Below, one piece after another: positions 1-10,414 of a stretch of DNA of 64,000 nt. Under the pieces are notes generated by a model, which was given only the letters and a program-made list of their open reading frames with translations, made no database searches and had not been told where the DNA came from. The stretch comes from Chloropicon primus (lineage: Eukaryota > Chlorophyta > Chloropicophyceae > Chloropicales > Chloropicaceae). The stretch lies in NCBI GenBank assembly GCA_023205875.1, contig CP060766.1, forward strand, positions 372,001-436,000. The letters are read 5' to 3'. Position 1 is the first letter of the stretch. Each line of letters begins with the position of its first letter. Both the position numbers and the translations under genes were made by a program.

Positions 1-2622
1 AAATGCGGCCAGAGGGCGAGAGTTCACAGCTTCACGCTGGGTGTTCGGGGAAACCTGACCAAGTCCTGCTTCGCGGTCTGGAGGGAGCTCAGAGAAAGGA
101 TGGCTTTCTCCAAGCTAGTCGCGCAGGAAAAGTGCAGGCAGGGCCGGTGGAGGATCAAGCTCAAGCTCTTCTCTCGCTGGAGGATCCAGGTTCTGTCGTG
201 CTCCAGAAACCTGTTGATCAGAAAACTCGAGACGTTCGAGGAGGGACTTGCGGAGGTCGTCGCCCCCCGGGCGGCCTCGCCCATCAAGGCCTCGAGGCGG
301 GCCCAAGCCCAAGCCGCCAGGCTCACGGAGACATCCTTTGGCCGGAACGCCAAAGTGTCGAGCCTTGTGGATTCTCACCAGTGGCACCGCTTCAACAAGG
401 GCTGCCTGATTCGCAGAGCGAGCCATGCCGCGGTCTTCGTGGGCAAGTCAGGCATCGCGCAGACCAGCGGCAAGTACTTGATCTTCGGGGGGCACGATCT
501 GGACACCAGGCAAAACGTTTTCACGATTGTGAGCGTGAATGTGCACTTGGGGGAGGGTGGCGAGCTGAGGTTCCAAGCTGATGTGGATTTCGAAGCGGAC
601 ACCTCCATCGATGGCCCCTGCCCGAGGAGCGACCACTGCATGTGCGAACTGGATTCCAGCAGCGTCATCGTCTTTGGTGGCTTCGACGGGACCAAAGAGC
701 TGGGGGACGTGTACCAGGTCCGATGGTCGAATGAAGACTTTCCCGAGATCCACTGCAGGAGGCTCGTGTCTCACCTGGAGTCCCCCTTGAGGAGATCCCA
801 CCACACGGTCTGCAGGCACGTCAGCAAGGCGGGGAACTCGGTGAAGTTCATCCTCTTCGGGGGCTACAGCAAGAAGAACGGCGGACTGATGAACGATTTG
901 TGGTCTTTCGACCACAAGGACAACTCCTGGACGGAGCTGGACGCCACCGGGGAAGCGCCTTGCCCAAGGCGGGACCACTGCTCGGTGATCATCAACAGCT
1001 CCGAGATGCTCGTGTTCGGGGGGTTTAACGGTTCAGAGAACGTTAACGACTGCCACACCCTGAACTTGCAGACCATGAGGTGGTCCAAGGTGGTCTTCGA
1101 GGGCGAGGTCCCCGGGCCGAGGAGGCAGCACACGGTCGTCCAAGTCGACAAGGACAACGTCGTGGTGTGCGGGGGGTTCGATGGCTCGAGGGTTCTCCAA
1201 GACATTTACGTCCTGAACGTGGGCACCCTGCAGAGCCATCCGATGGGCGCCTTGTTCGAGGGCGGAAGATGCCTCCACTCCTGCGCGTCTCTCGGTGGCA
1301 GCCTCCTGCTTTTCGGCGGCGTGACCAATGCCGGAGAGGCCGAGAACGACCTCCTGCTTCTCGAGCATCTTGGCAGCAGCAGCACCGCTCACCTTCGGAG
1401 CAGGGTGAAGTCCCTGGAGAGCCGAGTGGCGGAGCTGGAAAGGGATCTTGACTCAGAGGTCGCGCACAAGAACGAGATCGTGGTCCACCAGGCGAGAGAG
1501 AAGACGAGAAACAATTTCCTTGAGAATTCTCTCAAAGCTTCCATCCAGCAGCAGAAGGAGGGGCTTCAGTCCTACCGATTGATGAAGGACAAGCTCGCGG
1601 CGAACAGAAAGGAGGAACAGATCCTCCGGCAATCCTGCAAGGACCTGAAACGCCTGCTGGACGAGAAGAGGAGAGAACTGGTCAGCACGAGGAAGGTTGC
1701 ATCCTCCTCCGAGAAGACTTTGAAGAGGCACTACGAGGAGAAAGTCGCGGAGACGAACCACCTTCTGCAACAGATTGCGGAGGCCCAAATCAGGCTGAAC
1801 TCTCAAGACTCGGTTCGAGAGGAGCAGTCCTCCGCTCTCCAAAGGATGTCAAAGGCTCTCGCTTCAGCATCCGAGCAGCTTTTGATCCGGCAGAGGGAGA
1901 AGGAGCTGGTGGAGTTCGAGCTCTCTGACGCCAAAGGCCACGTGGCCCACTTGGAGAAAACATCTTTGAAGCTCGAGCAAGACATCCAGCAGGAGGTCGC
2001 AAGGGCAGCTGAGCTCGAGAAGCAGTCCAAGTCTTCGGAGGCCAGGAAGGAAGAATTGGAGGTGGAGCTGGACGGCCTGAGGCTGCAGGAGCGAATGCGG
2101 CAGGAACTGGAGAGAGCGAAGCGGCCCAAGGATGCCGCCGTGCAATGCTCGCCAACGGAGGGCGGCGGCGTCACCCTTGCCGATGCCGCCGTCCAGAGCG
2201 AGACCTTCGATGCGTTGCGAAGAGCGATAGAGGATGGGCTCAGGGAGGAGGAGCGGGCCACGAGGGAGGCCCAGCTGAAGCGTCAGAGGGAAAACGAGGA
2301 GATCGAGAGGGACATCAAGGGGGACGTGGAGCGCTTGGTCGAGGAAATGTACAAGCTTGGCGTTCAGAACAAATCGTTGGAGGACAAGCTGGAGTTCAGC
2401 GAGGGGAGGAACGAGAACCTGCTGAGGTCGGTGTCCACCCTCGAGGACGAGAACAAGCATCTGGAAGCGAGCTTGAGAGCTCGGGACAACTTGCAGAGGG
2501 AGCAGAACGATTTCATTAAGGCCCTGCAGGAGGCGGCAGAGGAGGAGATCGGCAAGCTGAAGGATGAAATCTGCCGGCTACGAAGCGACAGGTACAAGCA
2601 AGACTTGGAATTAAATACATGA
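1..2622 (+). CDS. Kelch-repeat / coiled-coil protein, 5' part missing
   Basis: The reading frame is open from base 1, and the first ATG (base 100) is preceded by 33 in-frame codons that look coding, so the gene starts before the window. The stop is TGA at 2620-2622. The extreme N-terminal part has F-x-x-W-R spaced motifs (CFAVWREL, LFSRWRIQ) resembling Sfi1-type centrin-binding repeats. Next come about six kelch blades (roughly nt 440-1360) with repeated GGFDG/GGFNG and paired-aromatic motifs. The rest (nt 1390-2610) is almost continuous charged heptad coiled coil. Kelch plus long coiled coil suggests a cytoskeletal scaffold, but no orthologue is recognised. It converges on the PDCD5 gene, with 57 bp between the two stop codons. 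Confidence 0.85.
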   Translation, partial: KCGQRARVHSFTLGVRGNLTKSCFAVWRELRERMAFSKLVAQEKCRQGRWRIKLKLFSRWRIQVLSCSRNLLIRKLETFEEGLAEVVAPRAASPIKASRRAQAQAARLTETSFGRNAKVSSLVDSHQWHRFNKGCLIRRASHAAVFVGKSGIAQTSGKYLIFGGHDLDTRQNVFTIVSVNVHLGEGGELRFQADVDFEADTSIDGPCPRSDHCMCELDSSSVIVFGGFDGTKELGDVYQVRWSNEDFPEIHCRRLVSHLESPLRRSHHTVCRHVSKAGNSVKFILFGGYSKKNGGLMNDLWSFDHKDNSWTELDATGEAPCPRRDHCSVIINSSEMLVFGGFNGSENVNDCHTLNLQTMRWSKVVFEGEVPGPRRQHTVVQVDKDNVVVCGGFDGSRVLQDIYVLNVGTLQSHPMGALFEGGRCLHSCASLGGSLLLFGGVTNAGEAENDLLLLEHLGSSSTAHLRSRVKSLESRVAELERDLDSEVAHKNEIVVHQAREKTRNNFLENSLKASIQQQKEGLQSYRLMKDKLAANRKEEQILRQSCKDLKRLLDEKRRELVSTRKVASSSEKTLKRHYEEKVAETNHLLQQIAEAQIRLNSQDSVREEQSSALQRMSKALASASEQLLIRQREKELVEFELSDAKGHVAHLEKTSLKLEQDIQQEVARAAELEKQSKSSEARKEELEVELDGLRLQERMRQELERAKRPKDAAVQCSPTEGGGVTLADAAVQSETFDALRRAIEDGLREEERATREAQLKRQRENEEIERDIKGDVERLVEEMYKLGVQNKSLEDKLEFSEGRNENLLRSVSTLEDENKHLEASLRARDNLQREQNDFIKALQEAAEEEIGKLKDEICRLRSDRYKQDLELNT

Positions 2623-2679
2623 AAAGTAACGAAAGTCAAAAACGCTTATGCATCATAGTTCTTTAGCGCCTGGTCCTGC

Positions 2680-3213
2680 TCACCAGTCATCGTCGTCGAG
2701 CGCGCTGGTTCTTCTTATGATCTTGACGCTCGTTTTCTTCTGTGTCTGCTCGTTCACTTGAGTCAGGAGCGTGATGAGCCTGTCCTCCGTGACCTTCTCT
2801 CCAATCGCACCCCTCTGAGCCGCCGCAAGGAGCATGTTCTCGATCCCCATGGCCTTCTCGGGTTTCACCAGCCTCACTCGATTCAGCCTCTCCCTCGCGT
2901 CAGGCGTGAGAATGCGAACCAACATTTCTTGCCTCTGCTCCTCCGCAGCCTGCCTCTGCTCCGCTTGCTGCTGCGCTTGCTCCATGTTCTGGGGCATCCC
3001 TCCTGCACCGCCTGAGCCAGAACCAGAACCAAAACATTGTTGATGACGGTTGAATGATGATGATGATGATGATGGTTAGTTCCACGACGATCAGGACTTC
3101 TCATCAAAGATGGAGCGCACGAAAGTCTCGAAGTGTCACTCACCTCCCTGCTGCGCCATAATCTCCTGCATGCGCCTCTGCCTGATCGCCTGAAGTTCCG
3201 GATCGTCGGCCAT
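2680..3213 (-). CDS. PDCD5: PDCD5 / TFAR19 family protein
   Basis: Two exons on the minus strand, 3213..3144 and 3011..2680, give 133 residues, the usual size of the family. Exon 1 encodes MADDPELQAIRQRRMQEIMA, the classic PDCD5 N-terminus. Exon 2 carries the three-helix core with LVKPEKAMGIENMLL and ends in an acidic DDDDW tail. The donor is GTGAGTG and the acceptor CTCAG. A join at the alternative AG a few bases downstream would also be in frame, so two or three Gly/Ala residues are uncertain. PDCD5 proteins bind DNA and the CCT chaperonin and are conserved from archaea to animals. The 132-nt intron carries a CAT trinucleotide run. Confidence 0.95.
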
Positions 3214-3479
3214 CGTCCCTAATTCCCTTCCGTTGCCTTCGGTTCTCCTCCTTCCACTCGATCCCTTTGAAAGACAAACAGGCAAACAAACAGGCAAACA
3301 ATTTCAGTCAGAACGTCATTCCTTTCAAGTGAGAGCTCATTCGAAAGATCGTGACACGACGCTTCCGTCGATATCTTCCCCTTCCCCTCGAGCCCTCCCC
3401 TTCCTCCCTCACTTTGCTTTCAAAAGACGCACCTTCGTCGAGCTCCTCCTCTCTCTCTCTCTCGTTTGAACTGAAAGCC

Positions 3480-3514
<35 letters not shown>

Positions 3515-3888
3515 TGGGCGGAGTGGAGCGCAAAGGTGGGCGGATTGTGCCAAGGGGAGGGGAGAAGGACGAGTTTTGTCTAGAGATCGGGAAAGATTGT
3601 CTCACGCTCTTTCGAATGGTTACTTGGTTGCCTGTGTTTCTCTTGATTTCGTGACGGAAACGAGTTGTCATTGCATGGAGAGGCCAGGAGGCAGGAGGGA
3701 GAGAGAGGGAGTTGTTGCCAACGGGAGGTGAGGTCGTAGAGGAAGAGGGCGTGGGGAAGGGTCAAGGTGGACCACATTGGTTTGATGTACCACGGATTCG
3801 ACGGCGATGTTCTCGTAGTCGTTCTGGTTCCGTAACTCTTCACGACAAAGGATTTGGCGTGGCATTGAAGGAGGAGAGAGGAGACACA
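3214..3888. promoter_or_regulatory. Divergent promoter region between PDCD5 and the WD40-like gene
   Basis: These 675 bp between two outward-facing genes show no supported coding sequence. They hold a minus-oriented copy of the CTCTTTCGAAAGAG-type element (3315-3370) facing PDCD5. A weaker plus-oriented copy near 3590-3630 faces the WD40-like gene. A GA dinucleotide run lies at 3483-3511. The two element copies point outwards, each toward its own gene. Confidence 0.6.
3315..3370 (-). promoter_or_regulatory. Palindromic promoter-linked element, copy for PDCD5
   Basis: Read on the minus strand it has GAAGCGTCGTGTCACG, then TCTTTCGAATGAGC, then TCACTTGAAAGGAA. This is the same block order as the strong copies at 10.2, 34.6 and 36.5 kb. 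It ends about 100 bp upstream of the PDCD5 ATG and has the same orientation as that gene. Confidence 0.6.
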
Positions 3889-5104
3889 ATGGCGGGACTC
3901 GACCACTTCACGAGGCGAAGTTTGGTCGAGACGGATTCGAGCTCAGGTGTTGAACGGGTTCTGAGTGGTTCTGCTGGGTCGTATTGGGCGGCCTCGAGGT
4001 GCGCTTTGAGTAAACAAGGGAAAACAGAAGCCGGGAGGGCATACTTCGCAGTGGGGAATGGTGTGTACGGCTTGCTCTTGGAGCAAAGTGGGCGAGAAGT
4101 GAAGGGGGACAAATTCGTGGTGGGTAAAGAGGACGTCGTACTTCCCTTCCAGGCACCTCAGCCCGTCAAGGTTTCCCCTTTGACGGCATTTGCACACAGA
4201 TTTGAGGTGCAGAGCGTGACCTGCTGGGGCGGCGAGGGCGAGAGCGAAACCGAGTTTGTCGCTTCCGTGGACAGCGCGGGTTGCCTGTGCGTGTGCGAAT
4301 TTCGCCAAGAGGGAGGTCGGGCAAGTGGAACAGGGGGGGCATCAGCTGGAGCGACCTTGTGCCCGGAGAGGTCATATCAAGCGAAGCCGACTTCGGCCAC
4401 CACGATGGAAGTGGGATGGTCAGGTAAGTGGCCAAAACAAGAAGCACGAAGTTGAGGAGCCCTGACGTGTTTTTTTGCATCTTCTGGTGTCCTTAGGCGT
4501 CTCGCTAGGAATGAAGCAGCCCACGAAAGCTGTAGTCGCAAGGCATTTTGCGAAGGACCTGACCTTGTTCGACGGTGATTTGCTTATCAGGAGCGTGAAC
4601 ACACTGCAGAATCCAACGGCGATTGAGCTTCTGGGGGAGGAAGGCGTCTATGCCGTTGCAGAGAGAAGCAAAATAGGTATTTACGACTTTCGAGCGGGGG
4701 AGAGGCAAGGGATGATGCACTGCCTGCCCGTGAACGGTGGAATCGTAACTTGCTTGGCGATCGGCGGCTCCTTGGTGGCTTCGGGAATCGGCAGGACTGC
4801 GGCCATATGGGATGTCAGAAAGTGGAGAACAAACAAGGGGCGGACAGAGCTGGCTCGCGTCCGTGGCCTGAGGTCCGAGTGCTGCGGCGCGAGGTTCCTG
4901 GAAGCAAAGCAGCAGCAGCTTTGCATCACGGGCATCAACGGGGAGGTCAAGGTGACCGATGGCGAGGGGAAGAAGGACACGTTCAACCTGAAGGGAGACT
5001 CTCGTTGGATCGGCGTGGGATCGACGGGAGGCACCTTTGCAGGTCTGACGGCTTCCGGAGGCCTTTATTCCTTCTCAGTCTCGCAAGACGCGCTGTTCGC
5101 TTGA
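3889..5104 (+). CDS. WD40-like beta-propeller protein
   Basis: Exons 3889..4423 and 4497..5104 join in frame (73-nt intron, GTAAGT...CTTAG) and encode 380 residues from MAGLDHF. The C-terminal half has degenerate WD-type blades: GIYDF near residue 235, AAIWDVRKW near 285, and later hydrophobic/glycine turns (ITGINGEV, FAGLTASGGLYSF). The N-terminal half is less regular, with a Gly/Ala-rich stretch near residues 145-155. No catalytic motif is visible. It could be a nuclear-pore or WDR73-type adaptor, but I cannot assign an orthologue. It converges on the ankyrin gene at 5.2-6.0 kb. Confidence 0.8.
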
Positions 5105-5235
5105 ATTCAGAGATTAAATGGAAATACACCCATAGAACAATTATTATTTTTCCCTGGCGCCAGAACGAGGCAGGCTCGTCGTCGTCGATTCAGCCCGATG
5201 CCGTGTGCAGCCCAGCTCTCACGACACTTTAGGCC

Positions 5236-6018
5236 TTAATCCAATCCAGAGACCAAAGGTGGCACGTAATCCCTGTTCTTCGCGACTTGGGTGGCGTCCG
5301 GGTTCTGCAGGAGGTAAAGAATATCGTCAAAGTGGTTCTTCTGCGCCAGCTCGAAGCAGTTGACCCCGTCAAAGTTCTTGACGTTTGGATTGGCTCCGTA
5401 AGCCAGCAGCAGCTTGACCACATCGCTATGCCTGTGCTTCACAGCCTGGTGCAAGCAAGTCGACCCAGTAGTATTCGTCTGAACTCTGGAGCTGGCTCCG
5501 TTGTCGAGGAGGTACTTGACCGCGTCGTAGCAGCCATATCGCGCTGCCTCGATCAGAGGAGTCCTTCCAACGTTGTCCTTCGCATCGATAGTGGGCCTCT
5601 TGGTCTTGAACAGCTTCTCGGTGAACGTGGGTTGGTCCTGCAAGGGGGGGAGGGAAACAGCAACACACACAAGCAAGAGCAAGAGCAAGAGAGAGAGAGA
5701 GAGGGAGAGGGAGGCACACACACACACACACACACGCACGCACGCACGCACGCACGCGCACGCAAAGAACAAAGTCAGGTCCAGGACTCTCGAGCAAACC
5801 CACACAGGACACCTAAGGGTGCCTCTGAACTCCCTCCTCCTTGCACTCCCCAGGGACCAGAACAAGGGTCAAGACCAAGGCCTGTCTAGGTCCCAAAACC
5901 TGGAAACTTGTTGAGAGGTGGAAGCAGCTGGGCAACTTACATAGAGGACGCTCCTCATTTTCGACACGTTGTTGTCTCTGGCCGCTTGGTGAAGGACAGT
6001 TGTCTGCGGTGGCGCCAT
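5236..6018 (-). CDS. Small ankyrin-repeat protein
   Basis: Two exons, 6018..5941 and 5637..5236, join in phase 0 to give 159 residues starting MAPPQTTVLHQAARDNNVSK. The protein is almost entirely ankyrin repeats, visible as GRTPLIEAARYGCYDAVKYLL, then GSTCLHQAVKHRHSDVVKLLL, then a third repeat with FDGVNCFELAQKNHFDDILYL. Without other domains it is probably a protein-interaction adaptor of unknown partner. The 303-nt intron is filled with GA, CA and GCAC microsatellites. Donor GTAAGT and acceptor TTGCAG are canonical. Confidence 0.88.
5690..5765. repeat. Compound microsatellite inside the ankyrin-gene intron
   Basis: A GA run, then CA dinucleotides, then GCAC tetranucleotides lie back to back in the intron at 5638-5940. 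On the transcribed strand this gives a CT/TG-rich tract upstream of the acceptor. Confidence 0.9.
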
Positions 6019-6667
6019 CTTGGGACTCCAATCCAATTGGTTCTCTCAAGCCAGTCCTGGTTGCCTAGGTTCTCTGACCTCCATTGAGAGAGAGAAAAAG
6101 GGGAAAGAGGCAGAAAGAAGAGGGGAGAGAGAGGGGAGATGGAACAAAACTAGAATCGAAGAAGTATGCCATGAGTTGAGCACTGCACTACATGGTGGTC
6201 TCAGACCATTGGACACAACCAACAAAAAAACAGAGCAAAACCTTATAGGAAGTCGAAGAACGAGACGAGATGCGATATCCCATGGAAAAGTACCGTCTTA
6301 TAACGATTATGTACACTATTGTAACATCTTTTACACTATAGTATAGTAAGGAAATGTCTGGAAATATCCGCGCTGCTTGAAGGGGAAAATTGACAGAGAA
6401 CCAGGGACAGAAGGCCAAGGCCAAGGTTGGCGAACTTTGTGCGGTGCATCGCGACTTTTGAGGCGTCCCCTTGGTCTCCTGACGTTCTCCCTGTCGAGGA
6501 TTATCCCTCACTTGAGTCCCTTGATCGTCCTTCTCGTCCTCCTCGTTGTCCAAGGCCAACCACAAGGGAAGGTGACTGGTGTTGGCCCAGAGGGAGGAGA
6601 CTGGGACTAGTTTTTAGCCTCTGTGAGCTGAGGAGGGAACCCGGCACGTCTCAAGGGCACACGAAGG
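6019..6667. other. Intergenic region upstream of the GT29 gene
   Basis: 649 bp between the start of the minus-strand ankyrin gene and the plus-strand GT29 gene. The middle (about 6180-6370) is AT-richer, with TATA-like TATAGTATAG near 6340. There are short GA-rich stretches. No convincing open frame, RNA or element copy is seen. Confidence 0.5.
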
Positions 6668-7984
6668 ATGGCGACCAGGAGGGCAGGAAAGATCGATACT
6701 GCTGCCGGATTTGTGGAGAAGGACATCGAGAGCCTCAAAGATGTGAACGACAAGAGCAAACCTTCGACGAGACGGTTGAGGTATACTCACGTTCTCCTGC
6801 TTGTTGCCCTTTTGGTCATGTCCCTGGACGCTTACCTGCAATTCCACGAGAGGAGCGAGGGCAAGATCCTTCCCGTGAGCGCACAGCCTGCCCCGGATAA
6901 TGCTGGAATGGGGCCTGAGCCCGTTGCTGCACCACAAGTGCCAGAGGAGTCACCGAGTGCTCAGGGGTCGTCTCACTCAGCAGCAGGCAAGGGGTACCCA
7001 AGGGGGAGGGGTGACCGAACGGGGTCTCGCAAGCAAGGGGCTAGCCGAAGGGGTGGGACTGGGATCGACCGTGCGGGTCAGGTGCAGGTGAACGGCACCG
7101 CTCCGGCTGACCAAGCGGGAAGCCAGGAGGATATCAATAAAGTGGCGGAGGCTCTCCTCGCGGAGCTGAGGTTCACGCCGACCTTCTGCAGTCACCAGGA
7201 GCAGAACATCAGCTCGAAGATCTTCATGACGCGAAGCAGCGTAGACCACGCGAACAACGTGAACTTCGACAAGCCGGGGGACCAGGGGCACGGCCACGTC
7301 GTCTTGGATCCAAACTTTGCCAAGCTCTTGCCTCGCGCCAACTTCCTCTTGAAGCAAGGCAAGGGCGTGTGCCACAAGACTTGTGCCATTGTCGGCAACT
7401 CGGGCACGATGGCGCACAAGACGCAGGGCGAGGAAATCGATTCCCACGAGGCCGTGTTGCGGATCAACTACGCTCCTACTCGAAGGTTTGAGAAGAACGT
7501 CGGGAGCAAGACGACGTACGATTTTTCCAACAGGGAGAACGCCAAGCGCATGCTTCGTCCCCGCATGCGGTTCAGGCAGCCCAAAACCAAGATCATCTTC
7601 TTTGAGGGCTCGTCTCCCGTCAACCGTCGGACCATCTTTGGCCCCCTGCTGAAGAGGCACCCGGAGCAAGAGATCGATTTCCTTCACCCGCAGTTCGTGA
7701 ACAACGCGCAGAGCCTGTGGTTCAAGATCAAGAAGGAGATGGAAGTGCGCAAAGGTGTGCAGTACCACAACAAGCCGATGAGCGGGATCTACGCCGTGCT
7801 GTTCATGCTGCAAATTTGCGAAAGCGTGGACATGTACGGCTTCGAGGCTTACACCAAGCCGTCAAGGAACTCGCCTTACCACTACTTTGATGCAGTAAAG
7901 GGCGTCACCAGCGTTCACTCGTTTGACTTTGCGATTGACGTGTTCAAGGCGATTGGAAACGTGCTGCAGCTTTCTCTGAAGTGA
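6668..7984 (+). CDS. GT29 (sialyltransferase-like) Golgi glycosyltransferase
   Basis: One exon, 438 residues, ATG at 6668. It is a type II membrane protein: a basic cytosolic tail, a membrane anchor at about residues 40-58 (HVLLLVALLVMSLDAYL), then a Gly/Arg-rich stem. The catalytic domain has the sialyl-motif L starting CAIVGNSGTM (about 239) with VLRIN. Motif S is KPMSGIYAVLFML...CESVDMYGF (about 368-391), and HSFDF is near 417. The usual H-x4-E of motif VS is not clear. GT29 members in plants and algae are not proven sialyltransferases, so transfer of sialic acid or KDO-like sugars is inference only. It converges on the DnaJ gene. Confidence 0.9.
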   Translation: MATRRAGKIDTAAGFVEKDIESLKDVNDKSKPSTRRLRYTHVLLLVALLVMSLDAYLQFHERSEGKILPVSAQPAPDNAGMGPEPVAAPQVPEESPSAQGSSHSAAGKGYPRGRGDRTGSRKQGASRRGGTGIDRAGQVQVNGTAPADQAGSQEDINKVAEALLAELRFTPTFCSHQEQNISSKIFMTRSSVDHANNVNFDKPGDQGHGHVVLDPNFAKLLPRANFLLKQGKGVCHKTCAIVGNSGTMAHKTQGEEIDSHEAVLRINYAPTRRFEKNVGSKTTYDFSNRENAKRMLRPRMRFRQPKTKIIFFEGSSPVNRRTIFGPLLKRHPEQEIDFLHPQFVNNAQSLWFKIKKEMEVRKGVQYHNKPMSGIYAVLFMLQICESVDMYGFEAYTKPSRNSPYHYFDAVKGVTSVHSFDFAIDVFKAIGNVLQLSLK

Positions 7985-8110
7985 AGAGAGCGACTTCCAA
8001 GAAAAAAGGATCCAACTTTTCGTGTACTATTATTATTAAAGAAGAAATAATTTGTTGGTGTTGATTGTACAATACAGAATTTTTTGTCCAGCTCCTTTCC
8101 ATCCGATGAT

Positions 8111-9724
8111 TCACCCGTACTGAAAGTGAAAGTGCTGGCGCCCTCCTCCCCCCTGGAAAGGGTTTTGATGAAAATGAAACTGCTGGCCTCCGCCAAAACC
8201 ACCACCGTGCTGGAAGCCAAAGTTGCTCCTCGCCCTCGCATTCGGGTCGTTCGGGTCCTCCCCCAAGTCGTACAGCTGCTTCTTCTCCGGGTCCGTGAGC
8301 ACCTCGTAAGCCTCGGCGACGTCCTGGAACATCTTCTCCGCCTCCTCCCTGTTCGTAGGATTCTTGTCCGGGTGCCACTTCCTCGCCAACTTCTTGTAGG
8401 CCTTCTTGATGTCAGCCTCCTCGGCCTCCTTGGGCACCTCGAGGATCTTGTAATAGTTCTTCCGCGACGCCATCTTTCTCATCTTCTGCACCTGCTGGAT
8501 GATGGAGTGAGCCTTTTGGTTGTTTTGCTGTATGTTCAAGATGCGCCTCGCCTCGTTCTCCGCTTCGTCGAGCTGGTCCAGCCTCAGGTAACTTTCAGCC
8601 CTCGCCGCCAGCAAGGCCACGTCGTCCTCCCCAATCATGCTCAGTCCCTTCGAGCACCACTCCACTGCGCTCGACCACTTCTCCACCTGGTGGTACGAGG
8701 TGCACAGAATCCGGATCGTGGAAGTCTCGATCTCCCTGTTGTTCAGGTCCTCGAGCTCGGCAAGCTTTTTGTACTCTGCCAGAGACTGTCTCAGCTTATT
8801 CTCCTGTGCCAGCTTGTCTGCCTTTGCCTTCAATTTGCCGACCTTCTTCACCAGCTTGTACAAGTCTCCCGCTTCCTTGTCCTCCGGAAAGGTTCTGAAA
8901 ATCTGAGCGATGGTCTGCTTGCAAGCGTCGAGCATTCCCTCCTGGTAGTGAGCGTCCGCCCGCATCATCAGGGACTCCTTGTGCGATCGCCTGTACTTGA
9001 GGACCTCGTTCGTGTACCTTATCACCTCCGGCCAGTCCCTCTGCATCTGATTCACTCTGGCTTGCATGACTTGGGCCTTGGTGCAGAAAGCCGTGTCCCT
9101 GAAGATGTTGTCAAAGTACTGCTTGGACATCTCCACGGAGTTCTCGTCCAGCTTCTGCCCTTTGACCTCAAAGAGCTTGTCCAGAGCCACCAGGTTTAGT
9201 CTTAGTGTCTCCAGGAGGTCTCTCTCTTTCAGCGCCGTCTTGTGATTCTCCTTGAGCTGCAACACCGCTTCGACGTCTTCCCTCGCCTCCTCCAGCTCGC
9301 ACAAGGACCGCCGGAGTTGGGCCCGCTTCAGCAAAGCCTGCTTCGACTTGGCGCTCGCGCTTATCGCGGCGTCCAAGTTACGCATCGCCTCGTCAACTTT
9401 CTTCGCCTTCACGTACGCCGCGGAACGCTTGATCAGGGCCATCTCGCTCCTCGGTGCTTCCTTCAAGATAGCCTTGTACACAGCAATAGCCTCGCCGTAC
9501 GCCTTCCGAACCAGGAGGGCGTCCCCCTTCTTAAACATATCTCCCAGGTCCAGCTTCCCGTCCCCTTCTCCGTCCGGGACCGCCTCGCCTGATCCAGCAC
9601 CTTGACCCTCCGCATCCCCTTGACCGCACTGCTCCACTTCCTCTTGACACCAACACGGCCCCGCCCTCGCACTCACCAGCACGAGGAAAGCCACCACGAG
9701 AGCCACTGACCTGCATCGAAGCAT
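8111..9724 (-). CDS. ER TPR-DnaJ co-chaperone, DNAJC3/P58IPK-like
   Basis: A single exon encodes 537 residues. A signal peptide ([21 protein letters not shown]) is followed by about nine TPR motifs over residues 55-410. A C-terminal J domain (about 420-490) carries [20 protein letters not shown] with the HPD triad, and QLYDLGED. The end is Gly/Phe-rich. Domain order and length match the ER-luminal P58IPK/DNAJC3 family, which delivers unfolded substrates to BiP. No KDEL-type retention signal is visible at the C-terminus. The start is the first ATG and gives the signal peptide directly. Confidence 0.95.
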   Translation of the reverse strand: MLRCRSVALVVAFLVLVSARAGPCWCQEEVEQCGQGDAEGQGAGSGEAVPDGEGDGKLDLGDMFKKGDALLVRKAYGEAIAVYKAILKEAPRSEMALIKRSAAYVKAKKVDEAMRNLDAAISASAKSKQALLKRAQLRRSLCELEEAREDVEAVLQLKENHKTALKERDLLETLRLNLVALDKLFEVKGQKLDENSVEMSKQYFDNIFRDTAFCTKAQVMQARVNQMQRDWPEVIRYTNEVLKYRRSHKESLMMRADAHYQEGMLDACKQTIAQIFRTFPEDKEAGDLYKLVKKVGKLKAKADKLAQENKLRQSLAEYKKLAELEDLNNREIETSTIRILCTSYHQVEKWSSAVEWCSKGLSMIGEDDVALLAARAESYLRLDQLDEAENEARRILNIQQNNQKAHSIIQQVQKMRKMASRKNYYKILEVPKEAEEADIKKAYKKLARKWHPDKNPTNREEAEKMFQDVAEAYEVLTDPEKKQLYDLGEDPNDPNARARSNFGFQHGGGFGGGQQFHFHQNPFQGGGGRQHFHFQYG

Positions 9725-10233
9725 GATGATGATGATGATGATGGAATTAAATCCGAACGAACGAACGAACGAACGAATGAATGGACGAAGGAGGCCAACG
9801 AATCGGAATGGAGCCTCGTCGTATCACCCCCCTGCTCCACCTCTGTCCTCCCTCGAAGCCAAGCCTTTGCTGAGCATCAACAACAACAACAGCAACAACA
9901 ACAACGTGATGGGCAAAAGTCAATCCTTCATTCCTTTTTCATTCCATCCTCTAGACGTAACCATTTCTCACGAGGTTGGTCTCATTCGAAAGAGAAGGAG
10001 ATGAATATTGTTGTGACGATGTTCTCGTCCCCTTCCGTTCCCCTCCTCTCACTCCCTCGCCGCTGTTCCAACGCACTCACCTCTCTTCGCCCCGATCGAG
10101 CCCTTCAGCCCACCATTTACGAACTCAAATTGGAAGACAGATCGGGCGAACGAGAGAGAGAGAGAGAGAGGAGAAGGAAGCGGCAGAGGAGGACCGTGTA
10201 AGGGACTAGAACGGGACGAGGACGGAACATTAA

Positions 10234-10299
10234 GAAGCGTCTGGTCTTGATCTTTCGAAAGAGCCGTCGCTCGAAGGAAACGGTGCTCTGGTGAGGATT
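10234..10299 (+). promoter_or_regulatory. Palindromic promoter-linked element, CDC16 copy 1
   Basis: The blocks in order are GAAGCGTCTGGTCTTGA, TCTTTCGAAAGAGCCGTCGC, TCGAAGGAAACG and CTGGTGAGGATT. The second copy follows 181 bp downstream. Confidence 0.75.
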
Positions 10300-10414
10300 G
10301 GAGGAAGAGAAACGTGAGAGAGGTCAAGGCAGACAGAGAGGGGGATCACCGAGGAGAGGAGGCGACGAGGAGGACGCGAGTTGGCGCTGGAGGTCCAGAT
10401 AGTGGCAGACTAAA

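Noticed and set aside
6188-6565. 125-codon minus-strand open frame
   Set aside because: AT-rich intergenic sequence with no homology signal, start context or splice partner.
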